Counted from the first letter of the stretch, positions 1 to 9,999 are shown. The stretch is 64,000 bases of DNA from Cytobacillus sp. IB215665 (GCF_033963835.1 NZ_JAXBME010000001.1:372001-436000), one strand, 5' to 3'. Translations and numbers: made by a program. Notes: generated from the sequence alone by a model not told the origin.

Positions 1-329
1 GAAACGATGTGGTTGTCACATACCCTTCTTTTAACAATACTTTTCGTAAACTACGTGAGTTATTAAAAAAATACTCTTATATGAATGATCTAACTCTTTT
101 TCATACATGGTTTGTTAAGGTTTTTGAATCAAATATAAAATATTCATATGATTCTGCCTTCTTATGCTCCCACATTCCTCCAAAATGTTGTTCACTTTGT
201 CTCAAAATGTTAATATTAGAAATAGGATTTCTATAAGGGAAAAAAACTTAGTATATACATTATTATATATCCAGTGTGTGTATATGTCGTATTGGGTGTA
301 ACTTATATGAAAATAGAGGAGCGTTTTGA
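1..329. other. intergenic leader of secA
   Basis: AT-rich spacer before secA. One open frame of 75 codons runs through it, but it has no ribosome binding site, no recognisable domain and odd composition, so I do not call a gene. A purine-rich GAGGAG sequence (about 317-322) directly precedes the secA start. No convincing promoter with both boxes was found. A short stretch near 41-60 (TTTTCGTAAACTACGTGAG) resembles one end of the dispersed inverted-repeat element seen elsewhere in the window, but it is too short to be sure. Confidence 0.4.
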
Positions 330-2837
330 ATGCTTGGAATGATAAAGAAAGTATTTGATGGTAATAAACGTCAAATTACTAAATTAGAAAAGCTTGCAGC
401 ACAAATTGACTCATTAAGTGCAGATATGGCGAACTTAACGGATGAGCAGCTACAATCAAAAACAGCAGAATTCAAAGGTCGTTATGATAAAGGGGAAAAG
501 CTTGATGACATGCTTGTTGAAGCCTTTGCGGTTGTTCGTGAAGCAGCAAAGCGTGTGTTAGGCTTATATCCATACAAGGTACAATTAATGGGGGGTGTTT
601 CCCTTCATGATGGTAATATCTCTGAGATGAAAACAGGAGAAGGTAAAACATTAACAGCGACAATGCCAGTATACTTAAATGCGTTAACAGGTAAAGGTGT
701 GCACGTTGTAACTGTCAATGAATACTTGGCAAGTCGTGATGCTCATGAGATGGGTCAGTTATATGAATTTTTAGGATTAACAGTCGGTCTGAACTTAAAC
801 GGTATGTCTCGTGAGGAAAAAATTGAGGCGTATGCTGCTGATATTACATATGCAACGAACAATGAGCTAGGCTTTGATTATTTACGTGATAATATGGTGC
901 TTTACAAAGAACAGATGGTTCAGCGACCGCTATATTATGCGGTTATTGATGAGGTTGACTCAATTCTTATTGATGAAGCAAGAACACCTTTAATTATATC
1001 TGGTTCAGCACAAAAGTCAGCACAATTATATGTACAAGCTAATGCGTTCGTTCGTACGCTAAATAAAGAATCAGATTTCATTTTCGATGAAAAATCAAAA
1101 AGTGTTCAGCTTACTGAAGAAGGCATGAACAAGGCTGAACGTGCTTTCGGGATTGATAATCTATTTGATATTACACATGTTTCATTAAATCATCATATAA
1201 ATCAAGCGTTAAAAGCGCATGCTAGTATGCATAAAGACATTGATTATGTTGTTCAAGATGGCGAAGTTGTGATCGTTGATCCTTTTACAGGACGTTTGAT
1301 GAAAGGCCGTCGATATAGTGAAGGCTTACATCAAGCAATTGAAGCAAAAGAAGGACTTGATATTCAAAATGAAAGCATGACACTGGCAACAGTAACGTTC
1401 CAAAACTATTTCCGTATGTATGAAAAGCTTTCTGGTATGACTGGTACGGCAAAAACAGAAGAAGAAGAGTTTAGAAATATATATAATATGCACGTTGTTG
1501 GGATTCCAACGAATAAGCCGATCGTGCGTGATGATCGTGCAGATCTTATATATAAAACGATCGAAGGGAAGTTTCGAGCAGTTGTTGAAGATATTGCTGA
1601 ACGTCATCAAAAAGGGCAGCCAGTACTTGTCGGAACAGTGGCTATTGAAACCTCTGAAATTATCTCTAAGTTTTTGAAGAAAAAAGGTATTCCTCATCAC
1701 ATCTTAAATGCGAAAAATCATGGGAAAGAAGCACAGATTATCGAAGAAGCTGGTCAACCTGGTGCGGTTACGATTGCAACGAACATGGCTGGACGTGGTA
1801 CGGATATTAAGCTTGGTGAAGGCGTGAAGGAAGCAGGAGGACTTTCGGTAATTGGTACAGAACGACATGAAAGTCGCCGAATAGACAATCAATTACGCGG
1901 TCGTTCCGGTCGTCAAGGAGATCCAGGTGTGACACAATTTTATTTATCTATGGAAGATGAACTCATGCGTCGCTTCGGATCAGACAATATGAAAGCGATG
2001 ATGGAGCGACTCGGCATGGATGATACACAGCCTATTCAAAGTAAAATGGTTTCAAGAGCTGTTGAATCTGCTCAAAAACGTGTTGAAGGAAATAACTTTG
2101 ACGCTCGGAAACAGCTTTTACAATATGATGACGTATTACGTCAGCAACGTGAAATTATATATAAACAGCGATCTGACGTCCTTTCATCAGAGAATCTACG
2201 TGATATCGTTGAAGGTATGATTAAGTCAACGATTGAACGATCTGTTGATTTGCATACACCGAAGGAAGAGCTTCCAGAAGAATGGAATCTTAAAGGCATC
2301 ATTGATTATACAAATGCAACAATGCTTGCTGAAGGTGATGTCACACTTGACCAAATTAAAGGTCAGGAGCCTGAAGAAATTAGTGAGCTTATCTTTGCAA
2401 AAGTAAAAGAACGCTATGATGAAAAAGAACAGCAATTAGAGACAGAGCAGATGCGTGAGTTTGAAAAAGTTATCGTTCTGCGTGCAGTTGATAGTAAATG
2501 GATGGATCATATTGATGCGATGGATCACCTACGTCAAGGTATTCATCTTCGAGCTTATGGCCAGATTGATCCATTGCGTGAGTATCAAATGGAAGGATTT
2601 TCAATGTTTGAAAATATGGTGGCTTCCGTTGAAGAGGACGTTGCGAAGTATGTGATGAAGGCGCAAATTAGAAATAACCTTCAACGTCAAGAAGTCGCAA
2701 AGGGACAGGCGGTTAATCCAAAGCAAGACGGAGAAAAGCAAAAGCGCAAACCAGTTAAAAAAGCAGTTTCGATAGGCCGAAATGACCCATGTTATTGCGG
2801 AAGTGGGAAGAAATTCAAACAGTGCCACGGCAAATAA
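330..2837 (+). CDS. secA: preprotein translocase ATPase SecA
   Basis: SecA is the motor ATPase that pushes unfolded preproteins through the SecYEG channel at the membrane. The 835-residue protein has the family's usual length. Visible motifs are Walker A (MKTGEGKT, about residues 100-107), the DEAD-like box IDEVDSIL near 206, the [10 protein letters not shown] helicase motif VI region, and a C-terminal SEC-C zinc motif [14 protein letters not shown] that ends the protein. The start [10 protein letters not shown] matches the family N-terminus and has GAGGAG upstream. It is followed by prfB as in B. subtilis, but a 188-bp spacer containing a small hairpin separates them. Identification is secure. 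Confidence 0.98.
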   Translation: MLGMIKKVFDGNKRQITKLEKLAAQIDSLSADMANLTDEQLQSKTAEFKGRYDKGEKLDDMLVEAFAVVREAAKRVLGLYPYKVQLMGGVSLHDGNISEMKTGEGKTLTATMPVYLNALTGKGVHVVTVNEYLASRDAHEMGQLYEFLGLTVGLNLNGMSREEKIEAYAADITYATNNELGFDYLRDNMVLYKEQMVQRPLYYAVIDEVDSILIDEARTPLIISGSAQKSAQLYVQANAFVRTLNKESDFIFDEKSKSVQLTEEGMNKAERAFGIDNLFDITHVSLNHHINQALKAHASMHKDIDYVVQDGEVVIVDPFTGRLMKGRRYSEGLHQAIEAKEGLDIQNESMTLATVTFQNYFRMYEKLSGMTGTAKTEEEEFRNIYNMHVVGIPTNKPIVRDDRADLIYKTIEGKFRAVVEDIAERHQKGQPVLVGTVAIETSEIISKFLKKKGIPHHILNAKNHGKEAQIIEEAGQPGAVTIATNMAGRGTDIKLGEGVKEAGGLSVIGTERHESRRIDNQLRGRSGRQGDPGVTQFYLSMEDELMRRFGSDNMKAMMERLGMDDTQPIQSKMVSRAVESAQKRVEGNNFDARKQLLQYDDVLRQQREIIYKQRSDVLSSENLRDIVEGMIKSTIERSVDLHTPKEELPEEWNLKGIIDYTNATMLAEGDVTLDQIKGQEPEEISELIFAKVKERYDEKEQQLETEQMREFEKVIVLRAVDSKWMDHIDAMDHLRQGIHLRAYGQIDPLREYQMEGFSMFENMVASVEEDVAKYVMKAQIRNNLQRQEVAKGQAVNPKQDGEKQKRKPVKKAVSIGRNDPCYCGSGKKFKQCHGK

Positions 2838-3025
2838 CAGGGATCTGACCCCCGACCGAGGCATTAAAGTGATAAAATGTATTTTTCTTTACTGTGAACA
2901 AAGGTGAGTTGGCAGTGGATGCTTGCTCACCTATTTTCTATGATAATTTGTTTTGATGTATTTATTTTACAGTCAACGGGATATACATGTAAGGTAGGTA
3001 AAAATTTTATTGAGGTGGAAAATAA
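2838..3025. other. secA-prfB spacer with hairpin
   Basis: The spacer starts with a short sequence (about 2841-2856, GGGATCTGACCCCC) that resembles the GGGTCTGAC-type hairpin arms found near 34.6 and 39.9 kb. Farther on, AGGTGAG (2902-2908) and CTCACCT (2926-2932) can form a 7-bp stem followed by ATTTTCT, a weak terminator or attenuator. No gene is seen. Confidence 0.35.
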
Positions 3026-4127
3026 ATGGATTTAGTTGAAATTAAGCAAGAGCTTGACAAAATGGCTACTCGTTTAGCTGATTTTAGGGGGTCTCTTTGA
3101 CCTCGATACGAAGCAAGCTCGAATAGATGAGTTGGAAGAATTAATGGCAGCACCATCCTTTTGGGATGATCAACAAGCGGCTCAAACTGTCATAAATGAA
3201 GCAAATGGCTTAAAGGACTTAGTTAACAAGTTTACAGAGCTAAATGAGACATTTGAAAATCTCGAAGTGACTCATGAACTTGTCAAAGAAGAGCCAGATG
3301 ATGAGTTACAAAAAGAGCTTGAAAATGAATGTAAAGCATTAACGAAGGACTTAAATACATTTGAATTAGAGCTGTTATTAAGTGAACCGTATGACAAAAA
3401 TAATGCGATTTTAGAGCTGCATCCAGGTGCGGGTGGTACTGAATCACAAGATTGGGGTTCAATGCTATTGCGCATGTACACACGATGGGCAGAGCGAAGA
3501 GGTTACAAAGTAGAAACCTTGGATTATTTACCTGGAGATGAAGCTGGTATTAAAAGTGTCACACTGTTAATTAAAGGGCATAATGCATACGGTTATTTAA
3601 AAGCAGAAAAAGGTGTTCACCGTCTCGTTCGAATCTCACCTTTTGATTCGTCAGGACGTCGACATACTTCATTCGTATCATGCGAAGTCATGCCAGAGTT
3701 TAATGAAGACATTGAAATTGACATTCGTACTGAAGATTTGAAAATAGACACGTACCGTGCAAGTGGGGCGGGTGGTCAGCACGTCAATACGACAGATTCG
3801 GCAGTAAGGATTACTCATACTCCAACGAACGTTGTTGTTACGTGCCAATCAGAGCGTTCACAAATTAAAAACCGTGATCGAGCGATGAAAATGCTAAAAG
3901 CAAAGCTCTATCAAAAGAAAATTGAAGAACAACAAGAGCAGCTTGCTGAAATTCGTGGTGAGCAAAAGGAGATCGGCTGGGGAAGCCAAATTCGTTCTTA
4001 CGTATTCCATCCGTATTCTCTCGTAAAAGATCACCGTACAAATACTGAAGTAGGTAATGTACAAGGTGTGATGGATGGTGAGCTTGATTCATTCATAGAT
4101 TCGTACCTTCGTTCAAAACTTAACTAA
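3026..4127 (+). CDS. prfB: peptide chain release factor 2 (programmed +1 frameshift)
   Basis: Release factor 2 ends translation at UGA and UAA codons. The gene starts at ATG 3026 behind TGAGGTGG. It runs 24 codons, meets an in-frame TGA at 3098-3100, and continues in the +1 frame from GAC at 3099, giving a 366-residue product, the length I recall for B. subtilis RF2. The stop-recognition tripeptide SPF (in [10 protein letters not shown]) and the catalytic GGQ ([10 protein letters not shown]) are both present. Annotation pipelines may truncate it to the downstream frame, whose first start-like codon is TTG 3132. A strong terminator follows. This is an authentic recoded gene, not a pseudogene. 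Confidence 0.96.
3086..3101 (+). promoter_or_regulatory. prfB autoregulatory frameshift site
   Basis: The sequence AGGGGGTCTCTTTGAC combines an internal Shine-Dalgarno-like AGGGGG, the slippery codon CTT and an in-frame TGA followed by C, a poor termination context. Low RF2 stalls the ribosome at TGA and allows the +1 shift; ample RF2 terminates early. This is the known feedback arrangement for bacterial prfB. Confidence 0.95.
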
Positions 4128-4137
4128 ACAGATGTTG

Positions 4138-4165
4138 CCCCATTCAATATGAGTGGGGTTTTTGT
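4138..4165 (+). terminator. intrinsic terminator of prfB
   Basis: CCCCATTC and GAGTGGGG form an 8-bp stem with one G-T wobble and a five-base loop, followed by TTTTTG. It lies ten bases after the prfB stop codon. Confidence 0.85.
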
Positions 4166-4191
4166 GTATCTTATTATGTGCTTACTACTTA

Positions 4192-4398
4192 GGGAAGTAA
4201 ATCTTCTTATTTGGACAGTAAACCAAAAGTTCGGCAAGTAAATCTTCTTATTTGGACAGTAAACCAAAAGTACGGCAAGTAAATCTTCACATTTGGACAG
4301 TAAACCAAAGTATATGGCAAGTAAACCCTCCCATTTGGACAGTAAACAGGAAAGTATGAAAAATAAAAGCATACAAATGGACAATCACAAACATGTTC
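4192..4398 (-). repeat. 41/42-bp tandem array (dimer of a 21-bp unit)
   Basis: Five tandem units begin at 4192, 4233, 4274, 4316 and 4358, spaced 41, 41, 42 and 42 bp. The first three are nearly identical, the fourth is diverged and the fifth decayed, so the array degrades from left to right. On the minus strand each unit contains TTTACTGTCCAAAT followed 20-21 bp later by TTTACTTGCCGAAC, so each unit is itself a dimer of a roughly 21-bp repeat. The same 21-bp unit forms the array at 18372-18539. Open frames across it are by-products of the repeat. Confidence 0.9.
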
Positions 4399-4788
4399 AA
4401 CAAATAAATTATAGCTTTTGCACAATATACAGAACATATAACGTGAATATCATGCAAAGTGAACGATGAACGATAAATCGTATATAAACAAATCAATTTG
4501 ACACAAAAAACTACTATACATAAGAATCAGATTCAATTAATGTCTCCGAACTCCCTGCTCCATCTCTTGTTATTTCCTATGTGTTAAATAATTTTTCATT
4601 TTTTACCACTTATAAGATAATTCTTCAAACAAAAAATAAGCAATAAGTTCCTTCAATTGTTTACTCCTTTAACACGTTATATGGTTAGCATTTACACTAT
4701 ATTTCCACCATGCTATACTCTCATAGGCAATTAGTAAAATTGTCTACATGACTTTTAGAATTGTGTTTAAAAAGGTGGAGAAAAAAGG
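4399..4788. other. AT-rich spacer before yvjA-like gene
   Basis: Beyond the tandem array the sequence is AT-rich with no supported gene. Traces of a sixth repeat unit may persist to about 4440. The promoter of the next gene lies near its right end. Confidence 0.4.
4691..4719 (+). promoter_or_regulatory. sigma-A promoter
   Basis: TTTACA (4691-4696) and TATACT (4714-4719) are separated by 17 bp, a near-consensus vegetative promoter about 70 bp before the YitT-family gene. Confidence 0.7.
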
Positions 4789-5658
4789 ATGAAGAAACGA
4801 AGCCGTAAGAGTCAAGCATTGGACCCGAAAATAATTGCAACATTAGACATATTTTATATACTGATTGGATCGGCTATTGTTGCTCTTGCTTTTAACTTGT
4901 TTTTACTACCCAACAATGTTGCCTCTGGTGGGGTAAGTGGGATTAGTACGATTACAAAAGAGATGTTTGGATGGAAGCCTGCTTATGTACAATGGGCATT
5001 CAATGTTCCATTATTTATCGCTGGCGTCATGTTGCTCGGTCGTAAATTTGGAATGAAAACATTAATTGGTACAGTATTTTTGCCGTTTGTTGTTTATTTA
5101 TCGGAAAACCTCGAGCCTGCTACGCAAAATCCTCTACTAGGAGCTTTGTTCGGAGGAATGGGTGTCGGACTAGGGTTAGGAATCGTTTTTCGTGGACAAG
5201 CATCAACAGGTGGAACAGATTTAGCTGCGCAAATTTTTCACAAGTATACTGGTATTTCACTTGGAACATGCGTCGCATTTATTGACGGTTTAATCGTTAT
5301 TACAGCAGCAATTGTATTTGATATTGAGAGTGGTTTATATGCAATTATCGCATTATTTGTTACGAGTAAAACGATCAATTTCATACAAGTTGGGTTCGGC
5401 TATTCAAAAATGGCAATGATTATTACAAATGAGCAAGAGGAAGTACGCAGTAAAATATTGCATGAACTAGATCGAGGAGTGACAAAGCTGTCAGCTTTTG
5501 GAGGCTATACAGATGACGAAAAACCAATTCTTATGTGTGTTGTCAATCAAACAGAGTTCACTAAATTGAAACAATTGGTTAAAAGTATTGATACATCAGC
5601 ATTTGTCGTTGCTATGGATGCCACTGAGGTCCTTGGTGAGGGTTTTAAAAGGGCTTAA
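4789..5658 (+). CDS. yvjA: YitT family membrane protein (YvjA-like)
   Basis: A 289-residue integral membrane protein of the YitT/DUF161 family with a C-terminal soluble DUF2179-like domain (about residues 205-285). Family members are predicted transporters whose substrate is, to my knowledge, not established. About five hydrophobic segments lie in the first 200 residues, with the conserved loops LPNNVASGGVSGI and GQASTGGTDL. The start is preceded by AAGGTGGAG. Its place between prfB and cccB matches yvjA of B. subtilis, which is why I use that symbol. The function remains open. Confidence 0.85.
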   Translation: MKKRSRKSQALDPKIIATLDIFYILIGSAIVALAFNLFLLPNNVASGGVSGISTITKEMFGWKPAYVQWAFNVPLFIAGVMLLGRKFGMKTLIGTVFLPFVVYLSENLEPATQNPLLGALFGGMGVGLGLGIVFRGQASTGGTDLAAQIFHKYTGISLGTCVAFIDGLIVITAAIVFDIESGLYAIIALFVTSKTINFIQVGFGYSKMAMIITNEQEEVRSKILHELDRGVTKLSAFGGYTDDEKPILMCVVNQTEFTKLKQLVKSIDTSAFVVAMDATEVLGEGFKRA

Positions 5659-5713
5659 ATTGGGTATAATAAAGTTATATTTTACTAATTTCAGACATGA
5701 GGGGGAATCGCAA

Positions 5714-6088
5714 ATGAAAATGAAATTACTTGCATTATTGATGGGTACATCTCTTGTATTAGCTGCTTGTGGTGGTGGCGGAGATGAAGCTACAGAACCA
5801 AAAGAAGAGGCTGAAACTACACCAACTGAAGAAACAGAAACAGAAACAGGAGATACAGGTGCAGTGAATGTTGCTGCAGCAGAAGATGTTTATAAACAAA
5901 GCTGTGCTGGTTGTCACGGTGGAAATTTAGAAGGCGGATTTGGACCACAGCTAGAGAATATTGGCAGTAAGCTTTCACAAGCAGACATTGAAGATATCAT
6001 TGCGAATGGTCAAGGTTCTATGAGTGGTGGAATCATTACTGGCGATGATGCAGTAAATGTTGCAGCATGGTTAGCTGAGAAAAAATAA
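5714..6088 (+). CDS. cccB: cytochrome c551, membrane-anchored lipoprotein
   Basis: A small c-type cytochrome that carries electrons on the outer face of the membrane. The 124-residue precursor has a lipoprotein signal ending in LVLAAC (Cys19), an acidic Glu/Thr-rich linker (about 24-50), the haem motif CAGCH (64-68) and a likely axial Met (GSM, Met103). I chose ATG 5714 because GAGGGGG precedes it and the lipobox follows. A longer frame opens at 5588 inside the preceding gene but lacks a signal. It sits 55 bp after the YitT gene and ends in a terminator, matching cccB upstream of ftsE in B. subtilis. Confidence 0.95.
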   Translation: MKMKLLALLMGTSLVLAACGGGGDEATEPKEEAETTPTEETETETGDTGAVNVAAAEDVYKQSCAGCHGGNLEGGFGPQLENIGSKLSQADIEDIIANGQGSMSGGIITGDDAVNVAAWLAEKK

Positions 6089-6111
6089 GTAAAAATTAGC
6101 TTTTACATAAA

Positions 6112-6145
6112 AGTCATTCCATTAACATGGTTTGGCTTTTTTTTA
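6112..6145 (+). terminator. terminator of cccB
   Basis: AGTCATTCCAT and ATGGTTTGGCT form a stem with a small internal loop and a TAAC loop, followed by a run of eight T residues. Confidence 0.75.
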
Positions 6146-6560
6146 TTTGTATTCTATAAAAAAATAGCCAAATTATGCTTTCCTCTAGTACATTTTCTTC
6201 CTCATTTTTTTAAGTATTTAATTTCTCCTACTCAAAGATTTTCTGTAAAACAATGCTAATCGTAGAGCTTTAATCATCTCAAAAAAATATCATTTTTCTC
6301 CATTTTATTAGCCATTTTTTAAATAGCGATATTAAGCTCTATTTTTTTATCTTCTTTGACAATGTTCACGTGTAATTGAGTGAGTTTTATGGGTCCTTTT
6401 GAAATATAACTGTAATAATTTTTTGTCCTAAATAGTCTATCTTTGATGTTATAATGGATACTGTGAATGTAAAATTATTGGATTTATCCATATAATTTGT
6501 CAAAAAACAGACTAACACGAGTGGTTTTTACATAAAATGACAAAATTTAGGTGATATTAA
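6146..6560 (+). promoter_or_regulatory. ftsEX upstream region with extended -10 promoter
   Basis: AT-rich spacer without a gene. TGTTATAAT at 6447-6455 is an extended -10 element about 105 bp before ftsE. No good -35 box stands 17 bp upstream, as is common for extended -10 promoters. The remaining sequence shows no further structure I can support. Confidence 0.5.
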
Positions 6561-7247
6561 ATGATAGAAATGCAGGATGTGTATAAAACTTATCCTAACG
6601 GTGTCCTAGCGATTAACGGGATTAGCGTGAAAATTAATGAAGGTGAATTTGTTTATGTCGTTGGTCCTAGTGGTGCAGGGAAATCAACGTTTATTAAAAT
6701 GATGTACCGTGAAGAAAAGCCATCAAATGGTTCAATTATGATAAATGGAATCAATTTATCAAGCCTTAAAGAAAAAAAGGTTCCTTTGTTACGAAGGCAT
6801 ATAGGAGTAGTCTTTCAAGATTTTAAACTTCTTCCTAAGCTTACTGTATATGAAAATGTGGCATTTGCTTTAGAAGTAATAGAAGAAAACCCAAAATACA
6901 TAAAACGAAGAGTGATGGGAGTATTAGATTTAGTACGCCTGAAGCATAAGGCTCGTTTTAAGCCAGATGAATTATCTGGTGGGGAGCAGCAGCGTGTATC
7001 TATTGCCCGTTCCATCGTTAACTCTCCAAAAATAATGATAGCAGATGAACCTACGGGGAACCTTGACCCAGATACAGCGTGGGAAATCATGGACATATTT
7101 GAGGAAATTAATAATAGGGGAACGACAATTTTGATGGCGACTCATAATAGTGAGATCGTAAACAAAATTAAAAAACGAGTTATTGCAATTGAAAATGGCA
7201 AAATTGCCCGTGATGAAATGAGAGGGGAGTATGGTTATGAAATTTAG
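6561..7247 (+). CDS. ftsE: cell division ATP-binding protein FtsE
   Basis: ATPase subunit of the FtsEX complex, which couples cytoplasmic ATP hydrolysis to activation of peptidoglycan hydrolases outside the membrane. The 228 residues contain Walker A GPSGAGKST (about 35-43), the Q-loop VFQDFKLLP, the ABC signature LSGGEQQR, Walker B IMIADEPTG and the switch histidine in MATHN. Length and sequence closely follow B. subtilis FtsE. TAGGTGAT precedes the ATG. The gene overlaps ftsX by 11 bp, so the two are translationally coupled. Confidence 0.97.
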   Translation: MIEMQDVYKTYPNGVLAINGISVKINEGEFVYVVGPSGAGKSTFIKMMYREEKPSNGSIMINGINLSSLKEKKVPLLRRHIGVVFQDFKLLPKLTVYENVAFALEVIEENPKYIKRRVMGVLDLVRLKHKARFKPDELSGGEQQRVSIARSIVNSPKIMIADEPTGNLDPDTAWEIMDIFEEINNRGTTILMATHNSEIVNKIKKRVIAIENGKIARDEMRGEYGYEI

Positions 7248-8124
7248 TACTCTCAAAAGGCATACACGGGAAAGCGTTAAAAACCTAGGAAGAAACGGGT
7301 GGATGACCTTTGCTTCTATCAGTGCAGTGACTGTTACGTTGTTATTAGTAGGTGTTTTCCTTGTTATTATGATGAATATGTATCACTTTACTCAATTGAT
7401 TGAAGAAGATGTAGAAATACGTGTGTTCATTGATACTGTAGCTACTGGTGATGAGGTAAAGGAGTTAGAAAAGAATATTGATAAAATAGCTGAAGTTAAA
7501 TCTATTACCTTCGTATCAAAGGATGAAGAGCTTGATAGCTTAGTAGAAAGTCTCGGACCAGTCCTTGATATGCTCAAAGGTGATAATAATCCTTTATCTG
7601 ATGTTTATGTCGTGAAAACGAATCAACCGATTGAAGTAAATGAAGTAGCAAAAAAAATAGAAGATTTCTCAGCAGTCGCACAGGTTGATTATGGTGAAGA
7701 AGTTGTAGACAACCTATTTAAAATATTTAATGTATCACGAAATATAGGGTTTGGTTTAGTCATCGGACTATTATTTACCGCAATGTTTTTGATCTCAAAT
7801 ACGATAAAAATTACGATTGTAGCACGTAGAAGTGAGATAGAAATTATGAAATTAGTTGGCGCAACTAATTCATTTATTCGCTGGCCATTTTTCTTAGAAG
7901 GGTTATGGCTTGGAGTATTAGGTGCAATATTACCTATATCTATCATTCTAACAGCCTATTATTATTTACATGAAAATGCACAGCCGATGCTATCTGCTGA
8001 TTTTCTACAAATGCTCCCATTTTACCCATTTGCACTGCAAATTGCTTTAATACTCATTTTGATTGGTGCGTGTATCGGTGTTTGGGGTAGTTTAATGTCC
8101 GTTCGAAAATTCTTAAAAGTATAG
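7237..8124 (+). CDS. ftsX: cell division membrane protein FtsX
   Basis: Membrane partner of FtsE. The 295-residue protein has four transmembrane segments: one near residues 22-45 after the conserved NLGRNGWMTF, then, behind a large extracellular loop, three in the C-terminal half (about 170-195, 220-245 and 260-285). The start was placed at ATG 7237 because the ribosome binding site GAGGGGAG (7222-7229) lies seven bases before it; the in-frame ATG at 7231 is too close. The next gene encodes a secreted M23 hydrolase, a plausible target of the complex. Confidence 0.96.
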   Translation: MKFSTLKRHTRESVKNLGRNGWMTFASISAVTVTLLLVGVFLVIMMNMYHFTQLIEEDVEIRVFIDTVATGDEVKELEKNIDKIAEVKSITFVSKDEELDSLVESLGPVLDMLKGDNNPLSDVYVVKTNQPIEVNEVAKKIEDFSAVAQVDYGEEVVDNLFKIFNVSRNIGFGLVIGLLFTAMFLISNTIKITIVARRSEIEIMKLVGATNSFIRWPFFLEGLWLGVLGAILPISIILTAYYYLHENAQPMLSADFLQMLPFYPFALQIALILILIGACIGVWGSLMSVRKFLKV

Positions 8125-8202
8125 ATAAAGAGATAACAAAAAATGAACTTAGTGTGTGAAAGAAAGAGATAATGAAAACTCAATGTTTGGAGGAATAAGA
8201 CT

Positions 8203-9432
8203 TTGAAGCCTTTCAAATCAAAGCTATTATTACTTGGAGTTTCAGTTACAGTTGGGCTTAGTGGATTATTAGTCACTTCGGATAAAGATGCTGCTTTCGC
8301 AGTAACAACTCAAGAAATTGAAGATAAGAAAAACGAAATTAAAAATATCCAAAGTAAGAAAAGTCAAGTTGCTGGTGAAATTACTGATGCAGAAAAGGAA
8401 GTTGAAGAATTACAACAGGAACAAGCTGTGTTACTTGATGAAATTAGACGATTAGATATTGCCGTAGCAGAAACAAATGAACAAATTACTGCAAAGCAAG
8501 CTGAGATTGAACAGAAAAAGCAAGAAATCGAAGTATTAAAAGGTAAAATAGCTGATTTGAAAGAACGAATTGAAGCAAGAGATGAGCTTATAAAAAATCG
8601 TGCTCGTTCCTTACAAGAAGGAGGAGGAGCAGTTAGTTATTTAGAAGTTTTGCTTGGTGCAAAAGACTTTGGTGATTTGATTGGACGCATGAGTGCGGTA
8701 GCTAAAATTGTTAAAGCAGATAAAGAAATTTTACGTGCACATGAAGCGGACAAGCAATTGAAGGAAGAAGAGGAAGCAAATCTTACTCAACAAAAGGAAG
8801 ATTTAGAAAAAATACTAGGTGAATTAGAAACATTACAGGCTGAACTTATGCAAAAATCACAAGAAAAAGAAGCATTTATGGAACAGTTAAGGGATAAAGA
8901 AGAAGAGATAGAAAGAGAGATTCTTTCAAAAGAGGAAGAACAAGAGATTCTTGCAAAGCAAGAGCAGGCAGAAAAAAATCTGCTAAAAGCATTGGAGGAA
9001 GAGCTTTCGAGACAGAATAGTGGCTCTTCAGCAGGATCTGGAACATTTATTAAACCAGCTGCAGGATCTTTTACATCTGGCTTTGGGGCACGCTGGGGAT
9101 CAACACATTTTGGGGTAGATATTGCAAAAGGCGGAACAGTGCCTATAGTAGCATCAGCTGACGGGTATGTATTCAGATCATATTATTCTACTAGCTATGG
9201 TAATGTTGTATTTTTATTGCATGATATTGGTGGACAAACATATACGACTGTTTATGCACATATGAGTAGTCGATCAGTATCTGAAGGACAAGTTGTACCC
9301 CAAGGGCAGCAAATTGGTGTGATGGGTAACACTGGGTTTTCCTTTGGTCAGCATCTTCATTTTGAAATACATAAAGGCTATTGGAATGCATCAAAATCAA
9401 ATGCTGTAAACCCTAGAGATTATATTAACTAA
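8203..9432 (+). CDS. secreted coiled-coil M23 peptidase (EnvC-like)
   Basis: A 409-residue secreted protein with a signal peptide (cleavage likely after about residue 33, near AAFA), a long Glu/Lys/Gln-rich coiled coil (about 36-270) and a C-terminal M23/LytM domain (about 290-405). The metal and catalytic motifs HFGVD, YAHM and HLHFE are intact, so it is probably an active peptidoglycan endopeptidase. The coiled coil plus M23 plan resembles EnvC and coiled-coil hydrolases regulated by FtsEX. Position 78 bp after ftsX supports control by that complex, but this is inference. The start is TTG 8203 with GGAGG nine bases upstream. Confidence 0.9.
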   Translation: MKPFKSKLLLLGVSVTVGLSGLLVTSDKDAAFAVTTQEIEDKKNEIKNIQSKKSQVAGEITDAEKEVEELQQEQAVLLDEIRRLDIAVAETNEQITAKQAEIEQKKQEIEVLKGKIADLKERIEARDELIKNRARSLQEGGGAVSYLEVLLGAKDFGDLIGRMSAVAKIVKADKEILRAHEADKQLKEEEEANLTQQKEDLEKILGELETLQAELMQKSQEKEAFMEQLRDKEEEIEREILSKEEEQEILAKQEQAEKNLLKALEEELSRQNSGSSAGSGTFIKPAAGSFTSGFGARWGSTHFGVDIAKGGTVPIVASADGYVFRSYYSTSYGNVVFLLHDIGGQTYTTVYAHMSSRSVSEGQVVPQGQQIGVMGNTGFSFGQHLHFEIHKGYWNASKSNAVNPRDYIN

Positions 9433-9999
9433 AGACTTATTATACAAATATTTACATCGTAAAGTGCTGTAAGAGGTATATATATTTAAGCTAGCTATTC
9501 TTTTTACAATAACAGTTAAGCTTATAAAAAATACCATACTAATGATGTGTTCAGACCATATAATAGAATTTGTTAATTAACCTGAGGTAGTCTGTGTAGA
9601 AAAGACCGTAAGTGCTCATGTCACTTACGGTCTTTCTTTAGCATTGCTTTTTAGTATACATCATCGGTAGATTCATATAGAATAAGAAACAAACGGTAAG
9701 CTACATTACAGAAAATTCAAGTTAACATAGGTACAATATACCTGTTCATACGGGTTGAAAGTCTTAGTTTTGATGTGCTTTATTCACATAATGACGGTGA
9801 TCTATGTCTAATAGCTCTTCAGATAGTTTCAGCCTGTATTTGTTCACTTCAGAGTTGGTTAACTTAAAACACGTCTCCTTCAAGAAGCACAGCCTTCATA
9901 AGAAATGATTTCAGAATTTGGTGGTAGTCATAGTGATCACAAGCGCATTCAAGAGGTGTAGCTATTAAGGTGTAAATCAAATGCAAAGGAGTGAAAAAT
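9433..9999. other. spacer between M23 gene and chemoreceptor gene
   Basis: The only clear element is the terminator at 9601-9640. From 9640 to 9980 the sequence is AT-rich with short open frames but no domain, no strong start site and no repeat copy that I recognise. It could hold decayed coding sequence, which I cannot show. Confidence 0.35.
9601..9640 (+). terminator. intrinsic terminator
   Basis: AAAGACCGTAAGTG and CACTTACGGTCTTT form a perfect 14-bp stem with a seven-base loop, followed by CTTTAG. It is symmetrical enough to work in both directions. Confidence 0.85.

Noticed and set aside
9-236. 75-codon frame before secA
   Set aside because: No ribosome binding site, domain or plausible composition.
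4124-4496. Several minus-strand open frames of 69-86 codons rich in FTVQIRRF and YCPN
   Set aside because: They are translations of the 41/42-bp tandem array in different frames, with no ribosome binding site.
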